A stretch of DNA of 64,000 nucleotides from Parapristionchus giblindavisi. Its lineage: Eukaryota; Nematoda; Chromadorea; Rhabditida; Diplogasteridae. The notes beneath the pieces are model-generated. The model was not told where the DNA came from, searched no databases, and worked only from the letters and a program-made list of their open reading frames with translations. The stretch spans positions 124,001 through 188,000 of the forward strand of contig CALSFV010000023.1 of the NCBI GenBank assembly GCA_943737045.1, written 5' to 3'. The translations under genes were made by a program, and so were the position numbers. Each line of letters begins with the position of its first letter. Position 1 is the stretch's first letter. Shown here in pieces: positions 36,513 to 48,900 of this stretch.

Positions 36513-39500
36513 ATGTATCTCCTTCTAATCCTCCTTTTCCTTCCTTCTCTCGTCGATTCGTGTCTTCCACAATATCAGAAGGAATTGAGATATCTTGATC
36601 TCTATCTGGGAATACAACCTCATAATGATGGAGAGATACTCACAAAACGTTAGTTTATATAACATTTGAAATTGGAGACTTCCTCTTCGAATAGTTTCTG
36701 AATGATATGCTTAGTCTCTATCAATCGCGTTAAGTTCGACAATTAAGTTTCTCAATTTTATTTATGTCGATTATATCCATAATGAATATAAAATTGTCAT
36801 TTAACAATATTTTCTTTGTATTCGAACTGAATTCCAAATAGAGTTGTCTTTCATTATCTTTCTTCCTTGTACCAGCCTTACTTTCACTTTCATTAGTTAT
36901 CTCAAATGGCACACTTTCTAATGACTCATTCATACTAAAAAGCGCCTTCGCCGGCGGTAATTAAAACCCTACTTCTTCATATTATTGATTGATCATTCTG
37001 TAAATAATGAAAATAATGAAAAAAATATAAATGTACAAAACTTGATCGTTCTGTACAGAACCTTTGCAGATGCAGCAAAATTCACCAAATACATCAAATC
37101 CTCTTATGATCTCTCGTGTACATTCGAAGAGTATGTTTTGGTGTTTTTTCGTTTTTTTTTTCTTTTATTTTCAACTATTTTATTTAAAGGGAATGTCTGT
37201 GGTCGAACCTGGAATCAGATGGAGTACTTGATACTTCGGACTTCTGGCATTTCCACAAATCAGATAAGAAACGTTTTCCGGAACAGTTGCAGCCGGGGAA
37301 ACACAAATTGCATAGAGGTATAATACATTGAAATAAGCATCATCATTTTTTAAATGATTAATGTTGCCATCATTGTCATATATATCATGTGTCATAATCA
37401 TTCAACTTTATTTATTTTATTTACGCATTTATTCCATCATTTTCATAAGTGGAGCTCATTCAAGAGTGTTTTATACTTAAACTTGGGAGAATTCTTTCAA
37501 CATCTAATTGGAGGTACACATTTCATCGTGGCTGGTAATACAACCATTCATCCACAATCAGCTATAATTCTATCCGCTCCTGCTCCATGCCAGAAAGGAG
37601 AAGGACGGATATCATTCAAGTTAGTCTTATCCTGTCTTCTTTTGTTTAAAATTAAAAGACACATTTTCACTTGATTTTTTTAAATTTATTTAATCTATTA
37701 ATCGTAATTTTTAAAGATTATTCATTATTGACCGTATAAAATACTCTTGTTTATTTGGTACGAGAGTAGCCAACCACTCCCATAAGAGATTTTCTTGTTT
37801 TGCATGGTTCAGAAACTATGCCGATCTCTTTTATATGAGAGGAATCGCGAGAAAATCGACCGTTTCGGAGTGTCCGCGGACATAGAAATTTCGACCCCCT
37901 GAAAAATTCAGATTAAGTACTTTGAACGATGCTCTATCGAACTGCGTTGGCCGAATTTGCATATCTGCTCTCATTTTCGAGTAGCGGTAGGTCAAAGTTG
38001 GCAGGTACGGTATTTTTGGCTCGAGTGTGCGTCAGAAAAATGATCATAACTCCGTTCAAAACAATGATAGGCAATTTTTCAAAAAAAGCATCGAAAGAGG
38101 AGATCTTGGGCACCATTTCCCAGTTGATGGCGTCATTTTTCGACCATGCGCCGGTGCGGGGCGGTCGGGTTTATGAAAAAGTGACGTAACTTTCCTAATC
38201 GGAAAAAGTGCACTTTTCTTCTATGCGCGTTTTGTTGCACCCATATGTGTCTAAAAATGACCCAAGTTTCAGAGGATTTCCGAAATGGAAAAAAAGCGTT
38301 GATTTTAGTGACGCGACCTCGGCTTATTCCTTTATTTAGTGACCTTTATTTATCAAGAAACAGCAAAGGAGCTAAAATGACTCAAAAACATCCGAAAAAA
38401 CATTACGAGCTCAAAATACCCATATATGACAGTTATTTGAAACACAAAATCACCAGGTTCCGAAAAATTTGAAAAAAACCATATTTTGCTTTTCCACGTG
38501 GAAAAAACGTTTCAGTAATGTTAATTAATCTTTATAATATTTCTTATAATGTTTTTGAACATTTATGTTTTTGGAAGTGAAGGCCTACCTGCTCTTAGAG
38601 CCGAGATTTCCGCCATCGAGATTACACGCGCGCGCCCCAACTCCGCGCGACTCACGGAGGGCAACGGGTACGAATTCTTTCTCATCCGTATCCGAGCGGT
38701 TTTTATCCGTATCCGTGAAAAAGTATGTACGTGTATATGCTATTTCACGGTCGCAGTGATAAATCTTTAATCCCTTCCCCCAATCACTTTTCGCATTTCG
38801 TTTACAATCGTTTAGGTCTAGATCGACGCAAAAACACTTAAATTATTGCGCGTAACTGGGAACAGCGAACAAAATAGTCGAAATAGAATTGAAAAGGCCA
38901 GAAACTTGCGAGTGTTTTATACTTTTAGCGCGGGAAGAGCATTTCGCTAGCGCGGAAGGTCGCTGCGCGTCCATCCGCCTCAATTACCCTTTGAGAAGAG
39001 ATGTATTGCCATAAAATGAACGTTTTCCAGCTCAGAATGACTCAAAACAACTTGTTTCATCATTCTTAGCATGAAAAACTCCTTGGAACACGTTTTCTGT
39101 GTCTGTAAAAATCAGCAAAAGATTTGGATCGAACCGGGGTTCGAACCCGCTCGGTGTTTTTAGAGCGGTACCTCTTTACATCGACGCCTCGAATGATTTT
39201 GCTTATTTTATTTATTTATTTATCGTACATCACAAGGGTGTTTCAACAAGTACAAAGTGTTCGAGTGCAAAACAAATATGTGAAAGAATAAAATTATTAT
39301 AAAGAGAGGTGGATGGGGATGGGGGGAAGGTGCGAGATCAATTGATTTACTAAACATAGTAATAGTAATAGTAACATAGTAACATGATACAACGGATGTC
39401 TTTGTAATATGTTATCTCAGTGTTAATTGTTTTGAATTATGACTTATTTCTCTAATAAATGTATCTTATCTAACATTAGTTTTGACATTGTACTTCATCA

Positions 39501-39518
39501 TTCCTTGAAGAGAGAGAA

Positions 39519-39560
<42 letters not shown>

Positions 39561-42500
39561 GAAGGTTTGGGGGGGGGGGGGGCTCACACTCGTTCTTTGT
39601 TGTTCAAATGGAACTCTGTTCGCTCAGTTTTCTAACATCTCCATTTCGTGTAGTTGCCAGATCTTAGTCTAACTTCTCCTTTTTTCTCTCCCTGTCTGTT
39701 CACGAAAGAGCGTGTGGGAGTGAGAGAGCGGATGATGAGCAGTCGCGCGGAGTTGGGCCGCGCGCGTGTAATCTCGATGGCGGAAATCTCGGCTCTAAGA
39801 GCAGGTAGGCCTTCACTTCCAAAAACATAAATGTTCAAAAACATTATAAGAAATATTATAAAGATTAATTAACATTACTGAAACGTTTTTTCCACGTGGA
39901 AAAGCAAAATATGGTTTTTTTCAAATTTTTCGGAACTTGGTGATTTTGTGTTTCAAATAACTGTCATATATGGGTATTTTGAGCTCGTAATGATTTTTTC
40001 GGATGTTTTTGAGTCATTTTAGCTCCTTTGCTGTTTCTTGATAAAGGAATAAGCCGAGGTCGCGTCACTAAAATCAACGCTTTTTTTTCCATTTCGGAAA
40101 TCCTCTGAAACTTGGGTCATTTTTAGACACATATGGGTGCAACAAAACGCGCATAGAATAAAAGTGCACTTTTTCCGATTAGAAAAGTTACGTCACTTTT
40201 TCATAAACCCGACCGCCCCGCATCGGCGCATGGTCGAAAAATGACGTCATCAACTGGGAAATGGTGCCCAAGATCTCCTCTTTCGATGCTTTTTTTGAAA
40301 AATTGTCTTTCATTATTTTGAACGGAGTTATGATCATTTTTCTGACGCACACTCGAGCCAAAAATACCGTACCTGCCAACTTTGACCTACCGCTACTCGA
40401 AAATGAGAGCAGATATGCAAATTCGGCCAACGCAGTTCGATAGAGCATCGTTCAAAGTACTTAATCTGAATTTTTCAGGGGGTCGAAATTTCTATGTCCG
40501 GGGGGTGGTCGAACCTCTGGCGATTCCTCTCATATATAATATAGCGCGCGGCGAAGGTCAGCCGGGTTAGAGAGAGGCAGCGGAGAGACAATCGAGAGGC
40601 GGGGCGAGATGTAGAAGGCTACATCTCGATCGCCTCTCGATTATGACTTCCGTTCGTTAGCACCATTTGTCATCTTCTTATGCAAGTACATTTTATACGC
40701 ACAATACTTAAAATTCTATTTGCAGTTACTGGTTGTACAACTTTGCTCAATTGCAAGTCTTGGTAGTGAAAGCTGCGAAACGAAGAGGACATCTACAAGT
40801 AAAAATTGAAATGTTTAGAAATAAATAAAAATAGATCAATAATACATTTCATATTTCCTCTTGAATAAATGTGTTTAAAACTAAATTAAACTAAAAAAAA
40901 TAAATTTTCAATTTTTGAGAGTATTTTAATTAAAGATAACGAAATATTTTCCGTGTACTGATATTGATTCTTCTCATAACAGATCATCGAGAAAATCGAA
41001 ACGGATTGTCATTATTATCGACCGAAGAACGACATTTGTCATGTTCGTTTTCTTTTTCTTGGAGACTGAACAGATTTATTAAATGAATATTCGGAGCATT
41101 TTTACATTGCAAAATGTTGGATTCAAAACAATGTTTTACGTAAGGATTTTGAAATGCTGTGTTTTATATAGTTTCTTTAAGGTGACGATTCCTCAAATCA
41201 ATGAGCCATTCCGTCTGGCAATCAGATCTTTCTCACTCAAGGTACACAAGCTAATTTCTGAACAATTTTAATAATAAATTTATTTTTCTTACAAATAATC
41301 GGCTAATATTTTGCAGGATAACGTTGTCGGCTCAATGGTTCTAATCAACAATATAACGTACACTGCAACTATCTGCGATAAATCACGTAAAAATTATAGC
41401 GCATTCAGTATAAAGTAGAATAATTAATTTGAGCCCTTCCCTTGATGTTCTCTTCTGTTCCAATCAACACTGATCTAACACGACCTTCAATGATATATAC
41501 AATGAATGATCTCAGTTGTACAGATCCTCCCAATCACTGCAGGTTCACTTATTTGTATAGCTATACAATGTACATGAGACAGATGGAATAGATAGTGAAA
41601 TGAAGAGATTTATGGAAAATAATTTACAATTTCAGATGGGGAAACACAGGCCCTACTTCATCCGCTAGCTGGAGATTGGGAACAAACACTGAACGATGGA
41701 ATGAATTGATCCTTGTACGTATTCACTACGTTTATTCATCTTTCATAAATACAAATATCTATATGTAAAGGAATTGCTTTATAATGCAGTGTTCAGAACT
41801 TGGAAAATGCACGAAAATGCGGAAAATGCTGTTCAGAAGTTCAGCCGGAAAATGCTCTGAAAATGCTCATTTTCGAGGATTTTAAGCAAATTTTAATGGT
41901 TTTTTTGTTTAATATCAACGTTTATTGGTCGCAAACAGTGTTACGGACGCATTTTATTGATGATAAGTGATATTTTTAAAAATGGACTCGCTAGGTTGAT
42001 TTTTCGCAGCATTTTCGTTGATTTTCGGCTTAAAGTGATCAAAAAAGGATCATACGATATTTATTTCAGCAGCATACTTTATAAATGACCTAAGTTCGCT
42101 GTTTTCCATGAAACAACGAGGTTCAACGCTTTTAAAGTGTATAAAACCATCTTTTTCGATCCAAAATCGAGCATTTTCCAGCATTTTCCACCTGAACTTT
42201 TGAACAGCATTTTCAGCATTTTCTTGCATTTTCCAAGTTCTGAACACAGCATTAGTCTCCAGATACAATAAAATTCATTTGAGGCAACTTCTCGTTCTTC
42301 TCGTCCGAGAGGCAAATTCATCTTTCTCGCTGTTGATTCTCTTACAATGAAACCATTCCCCAAATTCACTTCCGATCTTATTCCGTGCACACAAAAAGCG
42401 ACCACTCTTAGCTTCAAGTCGGTTTTCTTTTCCTTATACATATTCATATAAATGATAAATGAAGAAATGTTGAAATAATCAAAAAAGTAATGCTTTAATT

Positions 42501-43799
42501 GATGTTCTTTTTTGAGGTACTGGACCAAGACAGGTACACAAGTTGAAGTATGTTCAATCGATGAAAGAGGAATCCCTCTGAGTTGTGCATATCTAACAGA
42601 AGAAGACGAAGGAACTCGACCAGTTGATATCGTTGTTGATCCTTATTCCAAACCATTTAGAGTAAGACATACATTACATCTTCCAATAACATTTCATCAT
42701 GCAACATTTTTTCATCACAAACATTTCCTTTTTTTCAGTTCACATTCGAAATAATTACATTCGATGCATTTGCTGGAGGACTTGTCGCTATTGCTGATAT
42801 ACAGCTCAAAGTTAGTTATCATTAGTCTTACGTCACCATAAAAAGGGACGAAATTGTGTTTTGCCACTGTTTCAGGGCACTTAACCATATTTTTTGTAAC
42901 TGTTTGTACAGTTTTTTTTGCTATTGGGGAATATGGGCATGCAAAAAATTGAGAAGAATGGTCGATTTCAGGGTCTTCTCTGCTCCGAGAAACTTCCACC
43001 GGTGCCTACTACGATTAGTCCCAATACTGTAAGTTAACTTGAATAACGTATAATAGTTTAAACCGCATCTTCCTTTTTCAATTTAAGATCGCTGACAATT
43101 TCGCTCTCACTCCTCGTCCCATCTTCTCTGGACAATATTCATTACAACTCAATTGTGATTGGACAAGTGATCCATGTTTCCAATGGGTCGATGAGGAAGG
43201 AAAGGTGAATCTACTCGAGAGTTCATCTTTGATTATTGTTCTCTGTTACAGTTATTCGTTGGAGTCGCACCAGAAGACAGTGAAACGTTTCCATTCCCGG
43301 AAGAGCTCATCAATGGTTTGTATAGTTATGGTTTATAGGTGTATAGGTTTGTATGGTTGGTATATATATTAGCACTTTAAATCCCACATAAAATAAATAT
43401 CCGTGTGGTGGTCAAAATCTGCTTTATTTACAGCTTTACTCTGTGTGTGTTTCTGACAGAATTTGAGAGGATTTTGAAAGGGTTAAATTGTTGGAAAAGA
43501 TAAAAAGTAAAAAATGAGTTTAAAAAATACAAAAAAAAAACATGCCAGATTTCTTTGATAAGATTTATTTCTTCGAGGAAACGTCGGCGTTTTCTTCTTG
43601 AATGGAGCAGATACAGCTGTACTGAAATCAAGAGAACTGCCATGTGCATGGAATCTACAGATAACTGTTACATATTGGAGGTTTGTCTGCATATCACAAC
43701 CCAATAAATAGATGTAATGTCTTTGGGAGACATAAGTAAAATTATAATGTAAAAGGATGGCATATATATATATATATATATGGCATATATATATATATA

Positions 43800-43885
<86 letters not shown>

Positions 43886-45308
43886 TCTGACAGATCTGAA
43901 CACGGTTTCATTCGTTTGTGTGCTTTGGATCAATGTGCAGATGGAGGGAAAGAAGAAGGAAAGATTGTATTGAATCTCTCATCAATGAGACCATTTGAGG
44001 TTTATTTTCCAGCTGTATTCTATATTCACCTTTTTTTAACTGAAACAGGCATTCAACGATTTGATCAATTTTTAAAAGGTTAAATTAACATATACGAAGA
44101 TCGTTATTGGTTCATACGATTCAGGAGTTTAACTCTACCAATAATTACAGGTATCAATCGAAACTCGTTCTCGTGGTAATGCTCTCGTAGTCATCGATTC
44201 TATTCTCACAGAAGGAGATGCATGTCCTCTGAAAACTCTCGAACAAACTTTATGTGATAATGTTAAATGTGAATTCAAAGGTGAGATAACAGTAATACTA
44301 ACCCTCTTCTCTAGACTGGTTCTCTTACTTTCTTTTTCGTAAAAGTGTAATCAAATTACACTTTGTCGATTATCTGAAAACGAAAGAGTTGGCTGCAGGT
44401 GAAACCATTCATTGCTTTTAGTAATAATACAATATATTTCTAGTAATGCATGTATATGCTTCTTTCCTTCTTGATAATCTTATTTGTACTTTGTAAATAC
44501 GTTTTACATTTATTTGAATATTTCTATTCAAATTCTGATCGAGAACATTGAAATATTTGTCATTCAGGTACTTTCTGTGGATATTCAACGACTCCCGTCT
44601 CTTCAGGAGATGTGCCAATGACTTTAGCTACTAAAGGTACAGTTTGATTTTTTTACCCTTCTACAGTATCCAACAAAAGTTTAATTATGTTTTTGACATT
44701 GCACAACTTTCTTCGTGTTCAAGCTACGTTATTACGTTATTCAGTACGTTATTCAGATAATTTATTAAAGGTTTAACAGTTACTATCGATGAAGGATTCA
44801 ATCGAGCTGTTCTAGCTTCATCATCATTTGAATTAGTTCAACCTGCACTTCTTCTTATTCGGGTAGAACCAATGTATCATTATTTAAAATTGAGCGTACC
44901 TTGGACATCAGAATACTTTTGGAATGGAATTAAAATGTAAAACTACTATTTAGTTTTTACTTTTAGATAACACAAGAAACATTCGGCTCCCGAGTATTGC
45001 TATGTCCCGACGCGAAAAGCGAGGTATACTATAGTCTAATTCATCAATCGATAATGTTTATCTAGCCTGATGCATGTACTGAACTACTTGGGCCGATCGT
45101 TCTTTCTGCACAAACGCGGGAACTATCGTTCCCATTGGATCAAACTACAAGAAGGTTGGATTAACTACCAAATTCTTAATATGTATATCTTAACTTCAGA
45201 TTTGCCATAGTTCTTCTTCATGATAAAGCTGTTCAATTTGGCCCTGCCAATTTCACTATTCATTCAATCGAAATCAAGACGAGTGATAACTACCAATTAT
45301 GTTTCTAA
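36513..45308 (+). CDS. Secreted protein with repeated MAM-like cysteine units
   Basis: 23 exons in unbroken phase, 692 residues: 36513-36648, 37070-37130, 37190-37317, 37514-37619, 40726-40798, 40983-41042, 41182-41241, 41317-41386, 41434-41542, 41636-41714, 42530-42661, 42739-42810, 42972-43028, 43088-43204, 43252-43315, 43578-43680, 43894-43999, 44151-44280, 44568-44636, 44771-44862, 44967-45023, 45066-45154, 45200-45308 (TAA). Signal peptide [16 protein letters not shown]. Four units share one pattern: [59 protein letters not shown], each followed by beta-strand-like stretches ([33 protein letters not shown]) and a closing Cys. This resembles MAM-type adhesion domains; the match is from memory. 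No membrane anchor is seen, so it is probably extracellular. Introns 4 and 10 hold mobile elements, and exon 43894 lies directly after a TA microsatellite. Confidence 0.82.
39127..39190 (-). repeat. tRNA-like sequence in the centre of the long-arm element
   Basis: On the minus strand GGGTTCGAACCC is a perfect B-box, preceded by CGCTC...GAGCG able to form an anticodon-type stem with an oversized loop. No proper acceptor stem or T-stem pairing, so not an intact tRNA. Confidence 0.4.
39509..39582 (+). repeat. GA microsatellite followed by poly(G)
   Basis: About 50 bp of GA repeats (39509-39558) then ~14 Gs (39569-39582), inside the centre of the long-arm element. Confidence 0.9.
40591..40642. 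repeat. Strong GC-rich hairpin at the edge of the long-arm element
   Basis: ATCGAGAGGCG then CGAGATGTAG pairs with CTACATCTCG then CGCCTCTCGAT around a 4-base AAGG loop, with one small internal mismatch. ~24 bp of stem in an intron otherwise low in GC. Confidence 0.75.
41784..42252. mobile_element. TA-flanked MITE, 469 bp
   Basis: Direct TA at 41782-41783 and 42253-42254; ends ATGCAGTGTTCAGAACTTGG and its near reverse complement. Sub-terminal GGAAAATGC/GCATTTTCC repeats in both arms. No coding capacity; two minus-strand open frames through it come from the repeat. TA duplication suggests Tc1/mariner mobilisation (inference). Confidence 0.85.
43762..43882. repeat. (TA)n microsatellite, ~120 bp
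   Basis: Nearly pure TA/AT dinucleotides with two short interruptions (TGGC near 43782, CT near 43801). Ends 11 bases before the MAM-like exon at 43894, so it sits where the polypyrimidine tract of that intron would be. Open frames of Tyr-Ile repeats here are artefacts. Confidence 0.95.
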
Positions 45309-45980
45309 ATGACTGTCACCATTGACATTTTATTATTTACATCAACGGGTTTATTTCGAGTAATAGCAATAAATATAATTAATGTTGTGTGTTATGAGTA
45401 CCTTGACCACAGATTTGGTTTGAAAACATTGAAAAAAGTCAAACAACGAAAAATTATAGGACAAGGAGAGGTCATACTTTAGATGATGCTTTATATTCAT
45501 TTTTAATATGAGTTTGAGTATAAATCATCATTGTCTATCTGTCCATGATTCTTGTGAACACAGCCCAAAGATAACGCAATTTTAAATTTCAATTTATTCA
45601 TATTTGAAAAGGCTTCAGACACGATGAATATACAGAGATTGACCCGACATCCAATATGAATACTTGGTACCGATAAATAAATAATAAATCAATCGATATT
45701 TTGGATTAAAATGAGATCTGGTGAATAAATGGTCACATGCTTACTATAACAATCTACAGGGACACTCGGAGAGAAAACAGGTTCATTCACCTGCGAAATA
45801 TTACAAGGTTCATTCAAATCTTAAAGCAATAAAATGCAATTTTAGATGAAGCAGACTTTTGTTCTCACAGTGTGTTGAATATGATACTAATCGTGTATGT
45901 TATTAGTTGATCTTCTCACTCTCCATTGTCTCATTGATGTCCTGAAAGGGTTTGTCGAAGTGTTCCTTGAACTATGGAAG
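45309..45980. other. Intergenic between convergent genes
   Basis: Separates the stops of the MAM-like (+) and BPI-like (-) genes and must contain both 3' untranslated regions. An AATAAA occurs near 45369 on the plus strand. Nothing else recognised. Confidence 0.5.
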
Positions 45981-48900
45981 TTAGGAATGACTCGTCCATT
46001 TTGAAGTACGTGGAGACCCTCAGGAATCGTTCATGAAGAGTCAATCTACAAGTATAGTAATGTCATTCAAGTTGTATGAGTAAGTCTATTTACATTTCTG
46101 ATTTCTGTTTCTTGATCAATAAAATATTCTTACTTAGGACTTTTCAGTACAACTCCTCTCATTGAGGGAAGGGCAATGCCCAACTGAAGAATCTCTGTTA
46201 ACAATTGTTCTAAGAATTCGGCTCCAAACAATCCAAGATCTCCAAATACTGATTGATCGACATCGTTGATCTGCAACTATTTCGTTTAAGAGTTTGCTTT
46301 TATCAATGAACATGTGGATAACTGGAAAAAAAGTGATTGAAAATATTTCAGTCGACTTGCTTTACATTTTACCTATGAACACAATTTTTTTTTTGTTTTA
46401 ATAGGAACAGTCTTGCTCTTCATGCCATACATATACATAAGCATACCCTTGATTCCAAGAGACGGAAGTCGAGATTCTCAATAGTTGCATTTCCAACAAC
46501 CTTATCATCATTTAGCCACAATTTAACATTGGAAGTCATGGTTGTGTCAGAACGAATGATCTACAAATAATACGTATTATCGATGAGAAACACTGAATAA
46601 AGAATATTTCATTGACTTTCTTCATTTTGTTTCATTGCAGAAGGGTTATTCTCCATATAACTGAATAATCAAAACTAATTTGAAGAAGCTTTGATGTCTG
46701 GCCACAATCTATCTAATAGATAACGAAAATGAAAGCTTTTGTCCAGAGCATAGACTCTGGTATTTTGAAACTTAAAGTCTTCTTAAACTCCGCACTTTAA
46801 GTAGACTTTAAGTAAACTTAAAGTAAAACGCAAGTCTACTTAAAGTGGTGTGGTATACTGTAATGCATTTCGTCTAATGTTCTTTCACTTTAAGTTTACT
46901 TAAAGTCTACTTAAAGTCTGTGACGTAATTTAAGTAGACTTTAAGTTTCAAAATACCAGAGGAGTTTCGAAATATTTTAGTTGTGCGTTTAATATGATTA
47001 CCAATTCATTTTGTCCACCTCTTTGAACTGGTCTCAGGAACATATTCATTCTTCCGTGTAATCTGAACCTTGTTCGATCTTCAACGAATACTATGAGTGG
47101 AGCCTCAAAATATATTCATTATCGATTTTTTTTTATTTAATATATATTGATCGATTATTGATTATTGATTGAATTTCCTAATCGACCTACTTACTCTTCT
47201 GGCAGTGAAGCGTATCTCAACAATCCTATTGGGATATTGCTCCCCCAATCCTCCGAGAAATTCGCCCAAACAGAATCCAGACGTGCATGTAGTGCGAAGG
47301 AGATCCTGTTATTTTATACTACACAAATATGCTAAATTAAGAAAGCAGGCTAGGCTTCAACTGCCAATTCTGGATAAACTCTGTCATTTTCTTTGATGAA
47401 AGAGGAATTCTGTGAATTAAATGACTACTATTATATCTTAAAATATAAACCTTCAATGCAGGAGTACTCTCAGGTCCAACAGTCATATCCAATAATCTCT
47501 GTCTGTATGCATGATACATCATGGAATTAGCTATGTAGTCAGTGGCATAAAACTCTATCATGTGGACGCCTGAAAGAACACTTCCAGGATTTCAAATCCG
47601 ATATTATTTTTTCAATATTTCAATTTTTAATATTTTTCTATGGAGGGTTGAAATTGAGAAAACCTTATAATTGAATACCTAAAATTTTCGAAAAATCTTT
47701 TGTTTTCTCGGAAGCTTTATCTCAATGAAGTAACATGATAAAAAGAGACAAATGTATGCCCAATATCTTTGACATTTTGTGTGGGTCGTTATTTAATTGT
47801 CATATTTCAATCCCATATTCATACCATGTGGTGGAGGTAATCTTATAGTTGGTGGATTGAATGGAGTTCCTCCTTGTCCCCTCCATGAGATTTCTCCTTT
47901 TGCTGCCATTGCTATACTTCCAAAGGAAATGAATGGATCAGCTGTTAGTTGATAATCCATAATCAGCTCCTGTAATGGAATTGTTTATCGAATTAGATCG
48001 ATATTTGATTACGCTACGAGAAAGGCTACACTTTCTCGTAGCAAGGACAAGAGCAGGGAGGAAGAGAAAGTTTTAAATGGTATATTATGTACCTGTTGTC
48101 GCAGATTATTGACAATATTTAATAGTGTGACATTGCCAGCTGAGGGTAGTTTGGATCTTCTATTTCTTAACATATTGGAGCTTGTGAACGTATGAGACAA
48201 TACATCAAGAGCGTCATCATTTAATCCAACCTAAAAATGTTGAAAACTTTACTTGATCTCTCATTTTAATTGATATTTCATCTCTCTAATTGCAACTGTT
48301 ATTTTTTCATGCAATCTTTCAAATTTATAGCAGCAATTTTTCAGAATGAATAATTAACTAATTACCTTCAACGGCATACTAGATAACATGAGATTCATAT
48401 CATTATCAATTATAGTCTCGATCATTGAGCACATTCTCTGTTCCACCATTGGTTTATATTGACTTATCAGGAAGGCTTAAAATTAAAATAATTATTCATT
48501 TTGACAACTTATTTTTACTAATTAAATAATTGATTACCTTTAAATCCATTGATGAATAAATCAGTGATTACTCCAGTGTTTCTCACATTCAAATCCACAT
48601 ATCCCACAGCTGCCTTACAGTAGGCAGTTTGTACGCGAGGAGCACCCGATTCTGATCTATTATTGGATAATTAAAACATTTTAAGTCCTCACAAATGAAA
48701 GATTATAATATAAGATTGTGAAACAACTAGCTAAATTAGTAAGGCAATATGCATAATGCCCTATTTTCAATATAGAAATACACACAAGCCGTGTGATTTT
48801 TTTAAATTGCCGTTTGGCGTTAAAGGAAATAAAATGAAATGAAAATTTATTCACTTGAGTAATCTGACTGATATTTGTAGTGAAACATGACCGAGAAGAG

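Larger units (their letters stand above)
37832..40534. mobile_element. 2.7-kb element with ~800-bp inverted arms
   Basis: Left arm about 37832-38652 and right arm about 39741-40534 are near-identical reverse complements, including matching open frames on opposite strands ([20 protein letters not shown] at 37929 on plus and at 40448 on minus). Ends read GAGAGGAATCGC within ATAT flanks. The ~1.1-kb centre holds a tRNA-like sequence (39127-39190), a GA tract (39509-39558) and a G run (39569-39582), but no recognisable transposase. It is an intron insertion in the MAM-like gene. Same general plan as 6933-8742 but unrelated in sequence. Confidence 0.88.

Noticed and set aside
37929..40448. Matching 86-residue frames on opposite strands
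   Set aside because: They are mirror images in the two arms of one inverted-repeat element, with no known domain and no splice context.
43742..44083. Tyr-Ile repeat proteins on both strands
   Set aside because: Pure product of the TA microsatellite; only the part from 43894 is a real exon.
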